Shown in pieces: positions 1-12,218 of a stretch of DNA of 64,000 bases. Position 1 is the stretch's first letter, and each line of letters starts with the position of its first letter. The notes below the pieces were generated by a model. It worked only from the letters and a program-made list of their open reading frames with translations, was not told the DNA's origin and made no database searches. The DNA comes from Cichorium intybus. Its lineage: Eukaryota; Streptophyta; Magnoliopsida; Asterales; Asteraceae. The position numbers and the translations under genes are program-made. The stretch spans positions 60,549,882-60,613,881 of the forward strand of contig CM042016.1 in NCBI GenBank assembly GCA_023525715.1, read 5' to 3'.

Positions 1-1033
1 ATTACCAAAATGGAGTTAGAAGAGAATTTGACTGGATAACTTATTGAGATGTTATCGGATGAGCATCCGATTGGATCATCTGCAATAAAGTGTATAAGTA
101 TAAGATACTTTGGATACATAGAAAGAGTGTAAGGTTCATAAAAACATAGATGTAAAATTAGAATTGAAAGTTTAAAAGAAATTTTTGAAACCGATAATAG
201 TTTATGACAAGACCAGACTTGGTGATTACCTTGTGGAGACTTGGTAATAAGCAGGAGTAGCTGCCAGTCAGATCTTTATGTTTCACTTTTGCATGTTTTA
301 CTTCCCGAATAATTTAATTATTCAGATAGGTCCACAGTCGCTCATACTTTGGGAACTAAGTATTGAATCAAGACTGTCATGAATTGGTTTGTAGACTGTC
401 TAAGGAGTTAGACATAGCAATAGGATTGCTACAACATTCATGAGTACTTAGAAATAGAGATTTGAGTATTGGATAAACCCACGCTCAATAGATTGCTTCA
501 TGGATTATATCACAAGCAATGTTGAGACGATAATATCTTATGATCTTGAAGTGGAGAGATATGAGTTATGATTTACAAGGCAGTTGTTTATTGATAATAC
601 GAAAACACATCGGTAACTCGATGTTATAAAACGTGTTGTTGTGAATAATTTGACTAGTAAAAGATATAAGCATATGAGTCAAAGCTTATTCGTTCCTTGA
701 CCCTGATGGGAAACAGATATATGTAGGCCTCTAGATGATTTTGAAGTTGACTAAAGTGCTGGCCAGCATGGACTAAATTGATATGTTCAATTAGAAGTTC
801 TAAAGTTATAAGCAGAATCAGAAATCGGGGAACAGAGTATCGTACAGAGATTGATCTCAATCCATGTCTCGTGTCTGAAAATATCTTGTTGGATGAAGGA
901 TCATATGATCACTTATCTTTGGACAGAACTGACTAGGTCAGAGTTCGGCAGCGGTTTCTAGGAAGCTACAGTTGCTAAATTAATTAGAGGGTAAATTGGT
1001 AATTTTAGTCATAGACTTATCCAAGTGGGAGAC

Positions 1034-1832
1034 TGTTGGATTAGGTGTCTAAGCCATGACTAATAATTAGTATTTATCTCATTAATAGTAGCATAGTCCA
1101 TTTGGGTTGCCCTCATAGTTGGAGGATTGGCAGAAAGTCCGGTAGAGAGAAAGGTTGATTTATTATGTGATTAATAAATCAATAGAAATTAAATAAATAG
1201 TTTATTAATATATTTAAGTGATAATATATTAATTAGAAACTATAATAATTAATTAGAAATTTTTCTAGAATTAATTGGAATTAATTTGACAGGTAAATTG
1301 ACTAATTAAAGGTGCAGGGACTAAAACTGTAATTATTCGATAGTTGAGTAAGTGGCAGTGTTAGTGACCACGTGGTGGCCGAAAATATATATATATATAT
1401 ATATATATAGATATATATATTTTCGAAATATATATACATACTATAAATAAATGGTGTTTGAATGATTAAAATAATAGTTTATCTTAATTCGAATTCAAAA
1501 AGGCTTATCTGTAACGATTATCTGATCACCACATGGAGGCTATAAATAGGGAGGCTCTCCCTAACCCTAAAGCCACGATTTTGAAGCTCTCTAAGAAGGT
1601 ATTTTCGGCCAACAACTCCAAGCTAAGGTGTGACTGCATTTGAGGCAAGAGATTTCTGTTGCTTTGCTTCCAAGTTACTATAAAGGTTGGTTTTTTCTTA
1701 ATCTTTCTTTTTAGTTTAATTCTTTCTGGCCTTTTAGGAATTGTTATATGTTTAACTAGAAGAAAAACTTAGATCTAAATAGGTTGCATGTGAACTTAGG
1801 ATTTTTAGTTCATAGTTGCAGAAAACCTTTCA
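1034..1832 (+). repeat. 3' LTR of copia element A
   Basis: The 799 bp LTR starts TGTTGGATTAGG and ends CCTTTCA. It matches the two LTRs of element B in reverse orientation. A plant TATA box (tataaata) lies at 1541-1548, inside the sequence ggaggctataaataggg. The LTR also contains an AT dinucleotide run absent from the B copies. Only the right flank is visible, so the target duplication cannot be read. Confidence 0.88.
1385..1420. repeat. AT microsatellite in the LTR of A
   Basis: An almost perfect (AT)n run with one G at 1410 is flanked by gaaa and tttc, so the whole tract is a near-perfect palindrome. The B LTRs lack this expansion at the matching place, so it arose within copy A or its lineage. 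Confidence 0.9.
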
Positions 1833-3241
1833 CCCTTGATTACAAATTTTCTGTCCACAATGAAGTGTACGTACTTATTCAGATTCTAAAGGCCATAAAA
1901 GAACTATCCATGACTTTCGATGTTGTCCGTGTAGCGAGCTTTCAGAAATACCATCCCAGACCAGACGATCTTAGGTGGCAAGGTGCATAAGCCCCACCCA
2001 TTTTAGTCTTACCGGCTCGAACAACAAAGGCCACTAATTGACAGCTCCTTCCTAAATCCCAAACTTAAAACGGTCCAATCTTCTAAACTTATAAAACTCA
2101 ACTTATTTGACTAAACTAATAGCATGATTACAACTACATAGTATTTCTCGAAAAATACTAATGCTATAAACAATCACAAACTATTCATTTCAAAATTGTA
2201 ACCTATTAAAATATTTTAAAAAGTTGCTAAAATTTTGAAAATCGGTCATTTCCGCAAAAATTTCAAAAAAACTACTCTTTCGACCGTCCACACCTCACAC
2301 TTAAAACCGTACAACGTCCCCGTTGTACAAAATTTATTCAAAACAAGGGAGAAAGAGTTACCCCTTTGGACGGTAGATTGCTTGGTTGGTGCTCGGTGTC
2401 ACAGGTACAAATACGAACAAAAAGGTCCTCGATTTAGCATTCTGGAGTTGTAGTGCAACAGTGAACACGCCGGTAGTCAAGACAAGTGGAGGGGCACAAT
2501 GACCCCACACTTGCTTGAAACAACTCCTCCATTTTGGTATCACATGCATAACTCACAAAAATATTAAATGCAAACAAACAACTAAAATATAAACAAACAA
2601 AAGATAGAAAGTAGTATCATAGGTACAATACAGATATCCCAAAAAATTGAAAAGAAAAGTACATCAATCGCCACCGGGTGGCCTAGAGGATCATGCCTCG
2701 TGATCGTGAGCTCGGGCTGGAAATGGTCGGAGGCATTGTCCCTGTGCTGAAGCGATCTGTAAAAGTACCTCCCCAATCAACTCCAGCTGGTCTTCAATCC
2801 TCGCGACCCAATCCTGCAGTCGCCTCAGCTCTGTCGCCTCCTCCTGCTGTGGCTGTGATGCTGGCTCTGCTGGTGCTGCCGGTCTCCAGCATCTCCTACT
2901 CGGCTGGGCGTAAGCTGGCTGGGGGTGCTGGGGTGCCTTAGTCGCCACCCTCACGAACTGACCTGGGCGCTGCTGCTTTATAAGCCCCATGTTCTCCAGG
3001 ACTCGCACCGTAGTGCGAGCTGGAGGTAAAGCAGTCAAGGATGCCACAACAGGAGCAGTAAGGATCCGGTACGAACGGGCCAGGCGGGTGATGTAATGTC
3101 CGCGGGCCAGAGGACTGCTAGATGATGCACCCGTCGCATGGGTGGAAAGGGAGACGGCTAGAGCGAACTAGAGGTGAAGGAACCTGTAGGGGTCAAGCAG
3201 GACCCAGAGATACGTCATGTCCTCGCCAGACACCTTCTCTC
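1833..3241 (-). mobile_element. Athila-like element G1, 3' segment
   Basis: Left piece of a minus-strand gypsy element that continues after the B insertion at 10924. It aligns throughout with G2 (from about 32537) and G3 (from about 60860). It holds part of the 3' untranslated region (1833-2668) and the C-terminal part of the ORF1-like gene. The 3' LTR of G1 is not in the window, because copia A sits where the element continues to the left. A perfect small hairpin (gtacaacg/cgttgtac) lies at 2308-2327. Confidence 0.85.
2669..3241 (-). pseudogene. ATHILA ORF1-like protein, C-terminal part (G1)
   Basis: This is the 3' exon-like remainder of the ORF1-like gene, separated from its N-terminal part (10924-11530) by the B insertion. 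The readable part encodes a Pro/Ala/Gln-rich linker, then a short heptad-like segment (motif RIEDQLELIGEVLL), then the tail PFPARAHDHEA. In this copy the GGA codon after HDHEA has become TGA, so it ends about 8 codons before the G2 and G3 copies. The part upstream of about 3050 is in another frame and carries further damage. Family assignment is from the complete copies. Its function is unknown; in Athila elements the ORF after pol has been called env-like. Confidence 0.6.
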
Positions 3242-4020
3242 TGAAAGGTTTTCTGCAAACCATGAACTAAATAACCTAAGTTCACATGCAACCTATGAGG
3301 ATCTATGTTTTCTTCTAATTAAACATATAACAAAACCTAAAAGCCATAAGAAAATTAACTAAAAGAATAAAATTAGAAAAACCAACCTTTTAGAATTTTC
3401 TGGAAGCTGAGCAGCAAAAATATCCTGCCTCAAATGAGATCACACCCAAGCAGAGAGGAGAGGAGATCGAAAATCTTGAGAGAGTATAATGAAATTGGCG
3501 AAATTCATATGGTGCATGGGATCCCTATTTATAGTTTCCAAATGGCCAGTTGATAAACCTTAGAGATAAACCTTTTTGAATTCAAATAAGATAAACCTTT
3601 TATCTTATAATTCAAACTCCTTTTTATCTCTTCTTATCAATTTCGAAAATCATATATATCCATATATAATTTCGAAATCCACTTGTCACTCCACACTGTC
3701 ACTTACTCAACTATTGAATAATTAGAGTTTTAGTCCCTGCACCTTTAATTAATTAATTTAATCCCCAAATTAAATCCAATTAATTCTGGATTAATTCCTA
3801 ATTAATTAATATAGTTTCTAATTATTATATTATCACTCTAATATATTAATAAACCATATATTTAATTCCTGTTGATTTATTAATCCCATAATAAATCAAC
3901 CTTTCTCTCTACCGAATTTTCTACCAAACCTCCAGCCATGAGGGCAACCCAAATGTACTGTGCTTCTATTAATTAGGTAAATACTAATTATTAGTCATGG
4001 CTTAGACACCTAATCCAACA
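3242..4020 (-). repeat. 3' LTR of copia B
   Basis: 779 bp, TG...CA ends on the plus strand (tgaaagg ... aatccaaca). The TATA box reads ctataaatagg on the minus strand at 3524-3534. The inner neighbour on the minus strand is the purine-rich ccaagtgggagatt, the probable polypurine tract. Confidence 0.92.
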
Positions 4021-4860
4021 ATCTCCCACTTGGATAAGTCTATGACTATAATAACCAATTTAGCCTCTAATTAACCAGCACTTGTAGCTTCCTAGAAACC
4101 AATGCCAAACTCTGATCTAATCAGTTCTGTCCAAAGATAAGTGATCTGATGATCCTCCGTCCAACCAGATATTTTCAGACTCAAGACATGGATAAAATCA
4201 ATCCGGTCTGATTCACTGTTCCTCGATTTCCGATTTGCATATGACTCTTAGACTACCAATTTAGTCCCGGTTGGCCAACCATTTTAGTCAACTTCAAAAA
4301 CATCGAGAGGCCTACAGATATCTGTTCCCCGTTAGGGTCAAGGGACGAATAAACTTCGACTCATATACTTATGTCTTTTACCAGACAAATTACTCACAAC
4401 AATACATTTTATAACACCGAGTTACCGATGCGTTTTCGTATTATCAATGAACAACCGTCTAGCAAATCATAACTCATATGTCTTAGCTTAAAGATCAAAA
4501 GATATTATCGTCTCAACATTGCTCGTGATAAAATCCATGAAGCAATCTATTGAGCGCGGGTTTATCCAATACTCAAATCTCCATTTCCAAGTACTCACGA
4601 ATGGTGCAGCAATCCCATTGCAATGTCTAACTCCTTAGACAATCTATTACCAATTCATGACAGTCTTACTTCACACTTACTCCCTTGAAGTGTAATCGAC
4701 TGTGGATATTTGAATAATCCAATTATTCAGGAAGTAAAACATGCAAAATGAAACACAATGATAAAGTATTGACAAGAGTAGTAAACCATAATAAATCTCT
4801 ATTATTAAATCACAAGAGTCAAATACAATACATTGTTATAAGTTTCGAAACCTATCTAAT
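4021..4860 (-). other. 3' noncoding region of copia B
   Basis: 840 bp between the end of RNase H and the 3' LTR. No ORF with coding character is visible. The sequence is shared, in reverse complement, with the first kilobase of the window (element A), which shows it is a fixed part of this family and not a later insertion. Confidence 0.75.
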
Positions 4861-7800
4861 TTACATAAACTTTATATCATCTCTTAATCCAATGCTCCTA
4901 GCAAGCTGATTATGTTTAATCCTACTCAGAGCCTTTGTCAAGGGATCTGCAGGATTTTCTTCCGATGATACCCTCTTTACCAAGAGTTGACCTTCTTCAA
5001 CCTTGTGCCTTATGTAGTGGTACTTTCTGTCGATATGCCTGGACTTTCCATGGTCCCGCGGTTCCTTTGTCAAGGCGACCGCACCTTCGTTATCGCAGAA
5101 CAGTTCCACGGGCTCCTGAATACTCGGGACTACTCCAAGGTCACCGATGAAGTTCTTCAGCCAAGCCGCTTCCTTTGACGCTTCACTTGCTGCTATATAC
5201 TCTGATTCACAAGTAGAATCAGCCACCGTATCTTGCTTGGAACTTTTCCAAGTTACCGCTCCTCCGTTCAGAAGGAATACCCAGCCAGACTGAGACCGAC
5301 CACTGTCTCTATCTGTCTGAAAACTGGCATCCGTATATCCTTCCACTCTCAAAGTATCACTGCCTCCAAGGACCAACACCATGTCCTTTGTCCTTCGCAG
5401 ATACTTGAGTATATTCTTTACGGCTATCCAATGCGCCCTTCCAGGGTTTCCCTGGTACCGACTGACCATGCTCAGGGCAAAGGACCACGTCAGGGCGAGT
5501 ACACGTCATAGCGTACATGATCGATCCCACAGCCGAAGCATATGGTACTCGACTCATCTCAGCTATTTCCTCGTCTGTACTCGGACTTTGAGTCTTACTC
5601 TGCTTCGCATTACTTTGGATAGGTAGCTCTCCCTTCTTGGAATTTTCCATACTAAACCTCTTTAGTAGCTTTTCCAAGTATGTACCCTGACTATGTCCAA
5701 TTAGTCTCTTCTTTCTATCTCTCAATATTCTTATCCCAAGAATATAGGCAGCCTCTCCTAAGTCTTTCATGGCGAAACATTTCCCAAGCCATGCCTTGAC
5801 ATCTTGCAATGTTGGAACATCGTTTCCCATGAGTAGTATGTCATCGACATACAGTACAAGAAAGGTGACTATACTCCCACTAGCCTTGACATATACGCAG
5901 GACTCATCCTCGCTCCTAGAGAAACCAAACTCTTTGACTTTCTCATGGAAACAAAGATTCCAGCTGCGAGAAGCTTGCTTCAATCCGTAGATTGACCTTT
6001 CAAGCTTACACACCTTATTAGGATACTTTGCATAGATAAAACCCTCTGGCTGATTCATGTAAACATCCTCAGTCAACTTTCCATTAAGGAAAGCGGTTTT
6101 GACGTCCATCTGCCAAATTTCATAGTCATGAAATGCAGCTATGGCCAACATTATCCTAATAGACTTTATCTTGGCTACTGGTGAGAAGGTCTCGTCATAG
6201 TCAATCCCTGGGGTTTGAGTAAAGCCCTTCGCAACCAGTCTTGCCTTGAAAGTGTGTACCTTTCCGTCCATGTCAGTCTTCTTCTTGAAGATCCATTTGC
6301 ACCCGACTGTCTTTCGACCCGGTACATTATCAACCAAGTTCCAAACTTGATCGTCATACATGGACTTGATCTCGCTATCCATGGCCTCTTTCCACTTGGC
6401 AGACTCAGGGCCCGCCACTGCTTCCTGGTAGTTAGCTGGTTCATCCAAATTTATCAGTGTCCTATCACTGACAAACGTGTCCCCATCCAAGGTAATATGG
6501 AAACCATAAAACTCGGGTGGCATGCTAACCCTACCAGAACGCCTAGGAGGTATGGATACTTCTGTCGGACCAACAGGAACCTCTTCCTCATGTTGGTTGC
6601 TAGTTTCTCCTAAGGTTGTGTCATCTAATGACTCCTGAATTTCTTCAAGATCAATGGTACTCCCACTGTCCTCTTTGAATATGAGCTCTCTCTCTCGAAA
6701 GACTGCTCGTCTAGCTACAAAGACCACGTCCTCGCTTGGTCTGTAGAATATGTATCCAAAGGACTGTTTGGGATAACCAATGAAGAAACACCTTTCGCTT
6801 CTGTCTGCGAGTTTGTCTTGAGTCTCTCATCTAACAAAAGCCTCACAACCCCAGACCTTGATATGTGCCAACGAGGGAGCTTTCCCCGTCCACATCTCAT
6901 GAGGTGTTTTCGCAACCTTCTTAGTTGGGACAAGATTGAGGATATGGGCGGCAGTCTCTAAAGCATACCCCCATAAGTGAATGGGAAGTGAAGCTCGACA
7001 CATCATGGAACGAACCATGTCCAACAGGGTTCGGTTGCGCCTCTCCGCAACACTGTTCAGCTGTGGTGTCCTGGGAGGTGTCAACTGCGAAACTAATCCG
7101 CATTCCTTTAGATAGTCTAGGAACTCGATACTTAGATACTCTCCGCCTCTGTCGGATCTGAGCATCTTTATCTTCCTGCCTAATTGATTCTCTACTTCGT
7201 TCTTAAACTCTTTGAACTTTTCAAAGGTGTCTGACTTGTGCTTGATTAAGTAGATATAACCGTATCTACTAAAATCGTCAGTAAAGGTCACGTAGAACCG
7301 TGTGCCATCCTTTGTGGTTGATCTGAATGGACCACACACATCTGTGTGAATGATGTCCAATAGACCCTCACCTCTTTCAAAAGACCATTTTAAAGGTGAT
7401 TTAGTCATCTTGCCCAACAGACAAGATTCGCATACATCATCCGACTTGAGGTCGAATGATTCCAACACTCCATCCTTTTGGAGTTGGGCGATGCGTTTCT
7501 TGCTGATGTGCCCGAGCCGACTATGCCACAGACATGCCTTTTCCACATCACTAATAGAATCAATATAATTTACACTATGTCCTAGATTGTCAACACATTT
7601 CACAGTTTCATACACACCATCACAAGGATAAGCAGTAAAATTCAAAATACCATTTTTGAAAACAAAAATAGATCCAATATTATTATCAAAAGAAAAGTGA
7701 AATCCTTGTCTGAATAATGCGTGAAATGAAATAATATTTCTTGCCATTTCTGGCGAATAGCAACAATCTAATAAATCGATACAAACTTCACTACTAAGCA

Positions 7801-8009
7801 CCAAACTGTAAACGCCGATCTTGGTAACAGGGGACGATCTCCTATTGCCCATGATCAAGTTTAGCCTACCGTGCTCCACCTCCCTGCTTTCCTTTAGGCC
7901 CTGCATATCAGCACACAAATGTGAAAACCACATCCTGTATCAAGGACCCAGGAACTAGAAGATTGTGAGTTTTTAGAGATAGTATATATACCTGCTGTCG
8001 ATGGCTTTA
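4861..8009 (-). pseudogene. copia B pol (PR, IN, RT, RNase H)
   Basis: Polyprotein for copying and inserting the element. Reading leftwards: aspartic protease (WVLDTGCGFH, DTG codons at 7933-7941), GAG-pre-integrase zinc finger (WHSRLGH ... CESCLLGK), integrase core with the D, D, E positions (HTDVCGPF, RSDRGGEY, VAERRNR), reverse transcriptase with MDVKTAFLNG and YVDD (5840-5851), and RNase H (EGYTDAS, CDNEGAVAL, ADPLTKAL). It is broken by a 2-bp GT expansion about 20-30 bp after the protease active site (near 7915), an in-frame TGA after AFVR (6827, an easy CGA to TGA change) and a frameshift near 5470 between RT and RNase H. The rest of the frame is well preserved. Confidence 0.9.
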
Positions 8010-8892
8010 CTTTTCCATCCTTGACATCCTGCAAGTATGTTGGGCAACTTCTTTTCCAATAGCCCTTCTCTTTGCAGTAAAATCACTTGGCTTCATCGGG
8101 GTTGGCCACACAGGGGATGTGGGAGGACTTGGTTCTCGAGCCGTTACTGGACGACCCGACCTGAACCTTCTCCCTCCAATTTTGCTTAGGAGGGCCCTTC
8201 CTCTTTTTCCCTTTGCCACTTCCAATGGCTAGGACGGGCTGATTAACCGAGGGTACACTTTTACCCTTCATCCTATCCTCAGCAACCCGAAGCATGCGAT
8301 GCAACTCAGTCAGGTTAGCCTGATTGTTGTTCAAATGATAAGCCAGCCTGAACTGGTCATAAGAACTCGGTAGGGAGTTAAGCACTATGTCAACGGCCAA
8401 CTCCTCCGGTACAGGCTTCGCAAGTTTCCTAAGCCGCTCCACATACCCTTGCATCATTTGCACGTGAGTGCAGATGGACTCTCCATCTTTAGGCTTGCTG
8501 TTAGTGAAGTCCCTGACCACTTCGCACCTTTCGATGCGCTCTTGCTAACAGAACTTTTCCGCAAGCTCACGGTGCATCTCATAGGGCCAGTAGTCTTCGT
8601 ATATCCTCTGCAATTCGGGGTTCATTGTGGCAATCATGATGCAGGCCACTTTGGTCGCATCATCAGAATGTTTTTGGTACGAGGCAATTTCCTCGGGAGT
8701 AGCAGTTTCGGGGTCGACATCGACAAGCTCGGTCTCAAGAACATACTCTTTGTTCTCATACCTCAGAGCCATCTTGATGTTTCTAATCCAGTCATTGTAG
8801 TTTGTCCCGTTCAGCTGAACCTTGGAACACAGTGAGAGGATAGAGGGAACGCTGGAGTTTGAGTGGGGAGCAGATTGATCAGTAGAAGACAT
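8010..8892 (-). pseudogene. copia B gag
   Basis: Capsid-type gag of about 290 codons starting MSSTDQSAPHS. It has the usual copia gag core (LNGTNYNDWIRNIKMAL near the N-terminus, then LPSSYDQFRLAY), a basic linker and a CCHC zinc knuckle (FYCKEKGYWKRSCP). The first Cys codon of the knuckle is changed from TGC to TGA (8083-8085), which both ends translation and removes a zinc ligand. Another in-frame stop, TAG, follows AEKFC (8545-8547). Gag and protease share one frame, as usual in copia. Confidence 0.88.
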
Positions 8893-10156
8893 CTATAAAA
8901 GAAGGTAAGTTTAATTAGATACTTGTCGGTCCTTATAATAACCCAATATAAAATAAGGCTAGGATCCAACTATAACAATTTGCAACATAGAAGAGGTATG
9001 TCGTAATCTATAAGCAAATATTATAAAGGTAGGCAAATGACGATTCAGCCAATTCCACCGCGGAAAAAATAATCTTATTATAAATGGAATTCCTAGTATC
9101 TTTTGAGATTTATTGAACTGTTCAATAGCATGTTTAATCTTGGATATGCCCCACCGTTTGTGACTGGGATGCCGAGGATCACAAACCGGGTGTGAATAAC
9201 CATGCAAATTAGCTTGGTACTCTCGGGGTCCATTATCATCTCAAATTGATGTGCCGGTAAACCACACACGCTCCATCAACAATGATAACACCCGAGACAC
9301 CCATTGCCACTCTTTATGAACCCCCATTGGTGTGCCGGTAAACCACACACGCTCCACCAACGTTTCATAAAGTGCAATGTGCAATTTCATGGGTTAGCAT
9401 CAAATTCACATTTTTTCTAAAGTAACTAGATTGGGATTTTGTGTAAAGGTTATAGTACTTTGATCATTATACTTTTAATGATTTAGTGGTTCTGTCAAAC
9501 CTGTTCGGCTAACGACCCTCCACTGATCAGGCGAGCGGTGGGTGAGAGTGTTCACCCATTAGACTACCATTTTATAGGCAGTCTCCTTATACCCACTTTA
9601 TAGACCACCTTCGTGAATGAGGCCTACTATTGATTTGACTAACCAAATTTATCTCATATATAATATTAACTTTTAATAACATATATAAGATGTATTTTAA
9701 AACCCTTTAAAATATTCAAGGTTTATCTTTTAATTTTACCAAATTTAACAATCAAATTTTAAATTAAATTAAACCTTAAAAACGATTTAATCAATTTTAA
9801 TTACCAATTAATTAAATTAATTAAATCTAAATATTTTAAACATTTTAAAATATTTTTCTGGATTTTTCTATTAATTTTCGAAAATTTAAAATTAATTAAA
9901 TCCCTTTTGAATTATCTTTTAATTAACACTTAATTAAATTAATTCAAATGAAGATAGGTTTATCCAAATTAATCAAATTAATTAAAACCTATCCTAAACC
10001 CCCTAGATTTCGAAATCAAATAATGGGGTTTAAGGTTATCCATTTAATTAACAAATAAAGTTACCAAAAATAGAAAACCTTCTAAAACCCTAATGCCAGA
10101 TTTCGCAATTTAGCAAGGGGGGGATTAGGGTTTCTAAAACCCTAATGCCAGATTTC
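8893..10156 (-). other. 5' leader of copia B
   Basis: 1.26 kb AT-rich leader between the 5' LTR and gag, with no credible ORF. It holds two imperfect copies of a roughly 30-bp sequence (gtgccggtaaaccacacacg) near 9250 and 9331, and two copies of tctaaaaccctaatgccag near 10082 and 10134 next to the LTR. The usual initiator-Met primer binding site (gctctgatacca on this strand) is not visible. The LTR-proximal part therefore looks rearranged. Confidence 0.6.
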
Positions 10157-10923
10157 TACAAACCATGAACTAAATAACCTAAGTTCACATGCAACCTATG
10201 AGGATCTATGTTTTCTTCTAATTGAACATATAATAAAACCTAAAAGACATAAGAAAATTAACTAAAAGAATAAAATTAGAAAAACCAACCTTTTAGAATT
10301 TTCTGGAAGCTGAGCAGCAAAAATATCCTGCCTCAAATGAGATCACACCCAAGCAGAGAGGAGAGGAGATCGAAAATCTTGAGAGAGTATAATGAAATTG
10401 GCGAAATTCATATGGTGCATGGGATCCCTATTTATAGTTTCCAAATGGCCAGTTGATAAACCTTAGAGATAAACCTTTTTGAATTCAAATAAGATAAACC
10501 TTTTATCTTATAATTCAAACTCCTTTTTATCTCTTCTTATCAATTTCGAAAATCATATATATCCATATGTAATTTCGAAATCCACTTGTCACTACACACT
10601 GTCACTTACTAAACTATTGAATAATTACAGTTTTAGTCCCTGCACCTTTAATTAATTAATTTAATCCCCAAATTAAATCCAATTAATTCTGGATTAATTC
10701 CTAATTAATTAATATAGTTTCTAATTAATATATTATCACTCTAATATATTAATAAACCATATATTTAATTCCTGTTGATTTATTAATCCCATAATAAATC
10801 AACCTTTCTCTCTACCGAATTTTCTACCAAACCTCCAGCCATGAGGGCAACCCAAATGGTCTGTGCTTCTATTAATTAGGTAAATTCTAATTATTAGTCA
10901 TGGCTTAGACACCTAATCCAACA
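10157..10923 (-). repeat. 5' LTR of copia B
   Basis: 767 bp matching the 3' LTR from its tctgcaaacc/tctacaaacc point to the outer aatccaaca end, with TATA at 10428-10437. The innermost 12 or so bases of the 3' LTR (tgaaaggttttc) have no match here; instead the sequence runs into a duplicated aaccctaatgccagattt. The inner boundary of this LTR is thus damaged or converted. Confidence 0.87.
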
Positions 10924-11530
10924 CTCTCCCCCCTTCCTGTGCATGATGGAGGTGGAGACGATGCGGTGCATGAGTCGGTGAAGGAGATCACGGAGATGGC
11001 TCTCCATGGATGTCCCCGCCTCATAGAACACATTGGACAACGGTGCCCAAACCTCTGCATTGGCAGCCCTGGCGGGCTGCCCCTGAGTGCACGCCTGGAT
11101 AAACTGCGTGAAATGGCGGTGCTGGAGGTCCGCCTCTATATAGATGCCTATGCGCCTCCCAAACTCCCGGAGGTTGCACTCCATGTACACTCTCCGCAAT
11201 CTAAATCGTACCAGTCTGGAACGGGCCTCTGTCGACCCTGGTGCAAAACGGACAGTAGATAGGAACTCCAAAAGAAGTTCGATGTATACTGTGTCCTCCT
11301 GGTTGGCCATAAGCCTATCCCAGCCTCGACAAGTGAATGAAGCATCCCCGTGGTTCCATGTACGGTGGAGGAATGGCTCGATCTCGCCCCAAAGCCCCGC
11401 GTCTCTGAGGAATGATCGTCGCCTCAAGAACCCGGCGACCTACGAGTGCATCCCTCCTGCTGGCAAACTCAATAGAGCTATCCAATCCCTCAGGAAACTG
11501 GAGAAACTGGTGGTCAAGTCTGAACGACAT
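10924..11530 (-). pseudogene. ATHILA ORF1-like protein, N-terminal part (G1)
   Basis: Starts at ATG 11530 (MSFRLDHQFLQFPEG), directly after a pyrimidine-rich stretch ending tgtgtag, a possible 3' splice site that is also present in G2 and G3. Motifs visible in pieces: FLHRTWNHGDASFTCRGWDRLM, YIELLLEFLSTV, RSRLVRFRLRRVYMEC, LREFGRR, WAPLSN and HRIVSTSIM. At least one frameshift lies near 11400. The gene continues at 3241 on the far side of copia B. From memory of plant retroelement proteins it belongs with the ATHILA ORF-1 type; no search was run. Confidence 0.65.
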
Positions 11531-12218
11531 CTACACAAAAGAAAAAAAATTGCAATTTAAGTCCTTTTCTTCCCCACCGCACCGCGGCGCGGCCCAAGAA
11601 CTATGGCGTGACGCGGCGAGCGGCTGTTACCAATTCCAAATCCAAAATCACGATCTAACCTCTTTAAACTCAATCCAACTACACTAAAAGGTAGCCTAAG
11701 TACCGACTAACTCATCTAGGGTCATTATTTGGCAAAATAAACACCCTACGAGTCAGCATTGGCGATTTCTAAGGTTTTGAGTTTTTGGAGAAATCAACCA
11801 AATCAACTGCCTAATCACTAGTTTTAGCAAGTAAAAGCTAGTTAGAATGACGTACCTTGGTGGCGAGAATGAAATGAGCAAGAAAAAACACGAGAAATTT
11901 TCGATGATCAGAGCTCTGCGGCGTGGTGTGTGTGAATAGTGTCGCGACTTACCTTATTATCGATGGAAACCGACCGATCGATTCCCGCGGCGCGGATATG
12001 AGCGAACCGCGGTGCGCGTACCCCCAAATCAACCCCTGCGCATCAGGTTGGTTTACGATCCCGCGGCGCGCAATTTTCCTGACCACGGCACGGTCATCAA
12101 AAATCCAAATTTTTCAAAACAACCCCACACTTGCCTTGGACCAATCATACCTACAAATGACGATGATATAATCTTCGTAATTACTCCTAAGAATATAGAT
12201 CCTAACCTATGAAAAGAT
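11531..12218 (-). other. G1 noncoding stretch before the ORF1-like gene
   Basis: About 690 bp without a credible ORF. It contains the CpG-rich words typical of this family (cccgcggcgcgg near 11985, ccgcggtgcgcg near 12009, cccgcggcgcgc near 12060), also found at the same place in G2 and G3 and in the LTRs. Confidence 0.6.

Larger units (their letters stand above)
1..1832 (+). mobile_element. Ty1-copia element A, 3' end only
   Basis: This is the 3' part of a plus-strand copia element whose coding part lies left of the window. The 3' noncoding stretch just before the LTR matches, in reverse complement, the stretch between pol and the 3' LTR of element B, including the purine-rich ccaagtgggaga next to the LTR (probable polypurine tract). 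The LTR ends in TTTCA, and sequence typical of the Athila-like family resumes at once (cccttgattac), so A was inserted in the 3' untranslated part of G1. No ORF in the first kilobase looks real. A and B belong to one family but point in opposite directions. Confidence 0.85.
3242..10923 (-). mobile_element. Complete Ty1-copia element B inserted in G1
   Basis: A 7.7 kb minus-strand copia element with two LTRs and gag-PR-IN-RT-RH order. The 5 bp target duplication ctctc is perfect (3237-3241 and 10924-10928), and removing the element rejoins the Athila ORF1-like frame as seen in G2. The LTRs differ at about a dozen places in 767 aligned bases by eye (about 1.6 percent), so insertion is fairly recent. 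The coding region carries several disabling changes, so this copy cannot move by itself. Its pol is unlike that of D and H, so it belongs to another copia lineage, which I cannot name. Confidence 0.93.

Noticed and set aside
1784..1990. Plus-strand 68-residue ORF across the A/G1 border
   Set aside because: It spans the junction of an LTR and an unrelated untranslated region, so it cannot be an old gene.
8449..8835. Plus-strand 128-residue ORF
   Set aside because: Shadow of the gag frame of copia B.
10079..10145. aaaccctaa words resembling plant telomere repeats
   Set aside because: Only two or three single words inside a local duplication, not a tandem array.
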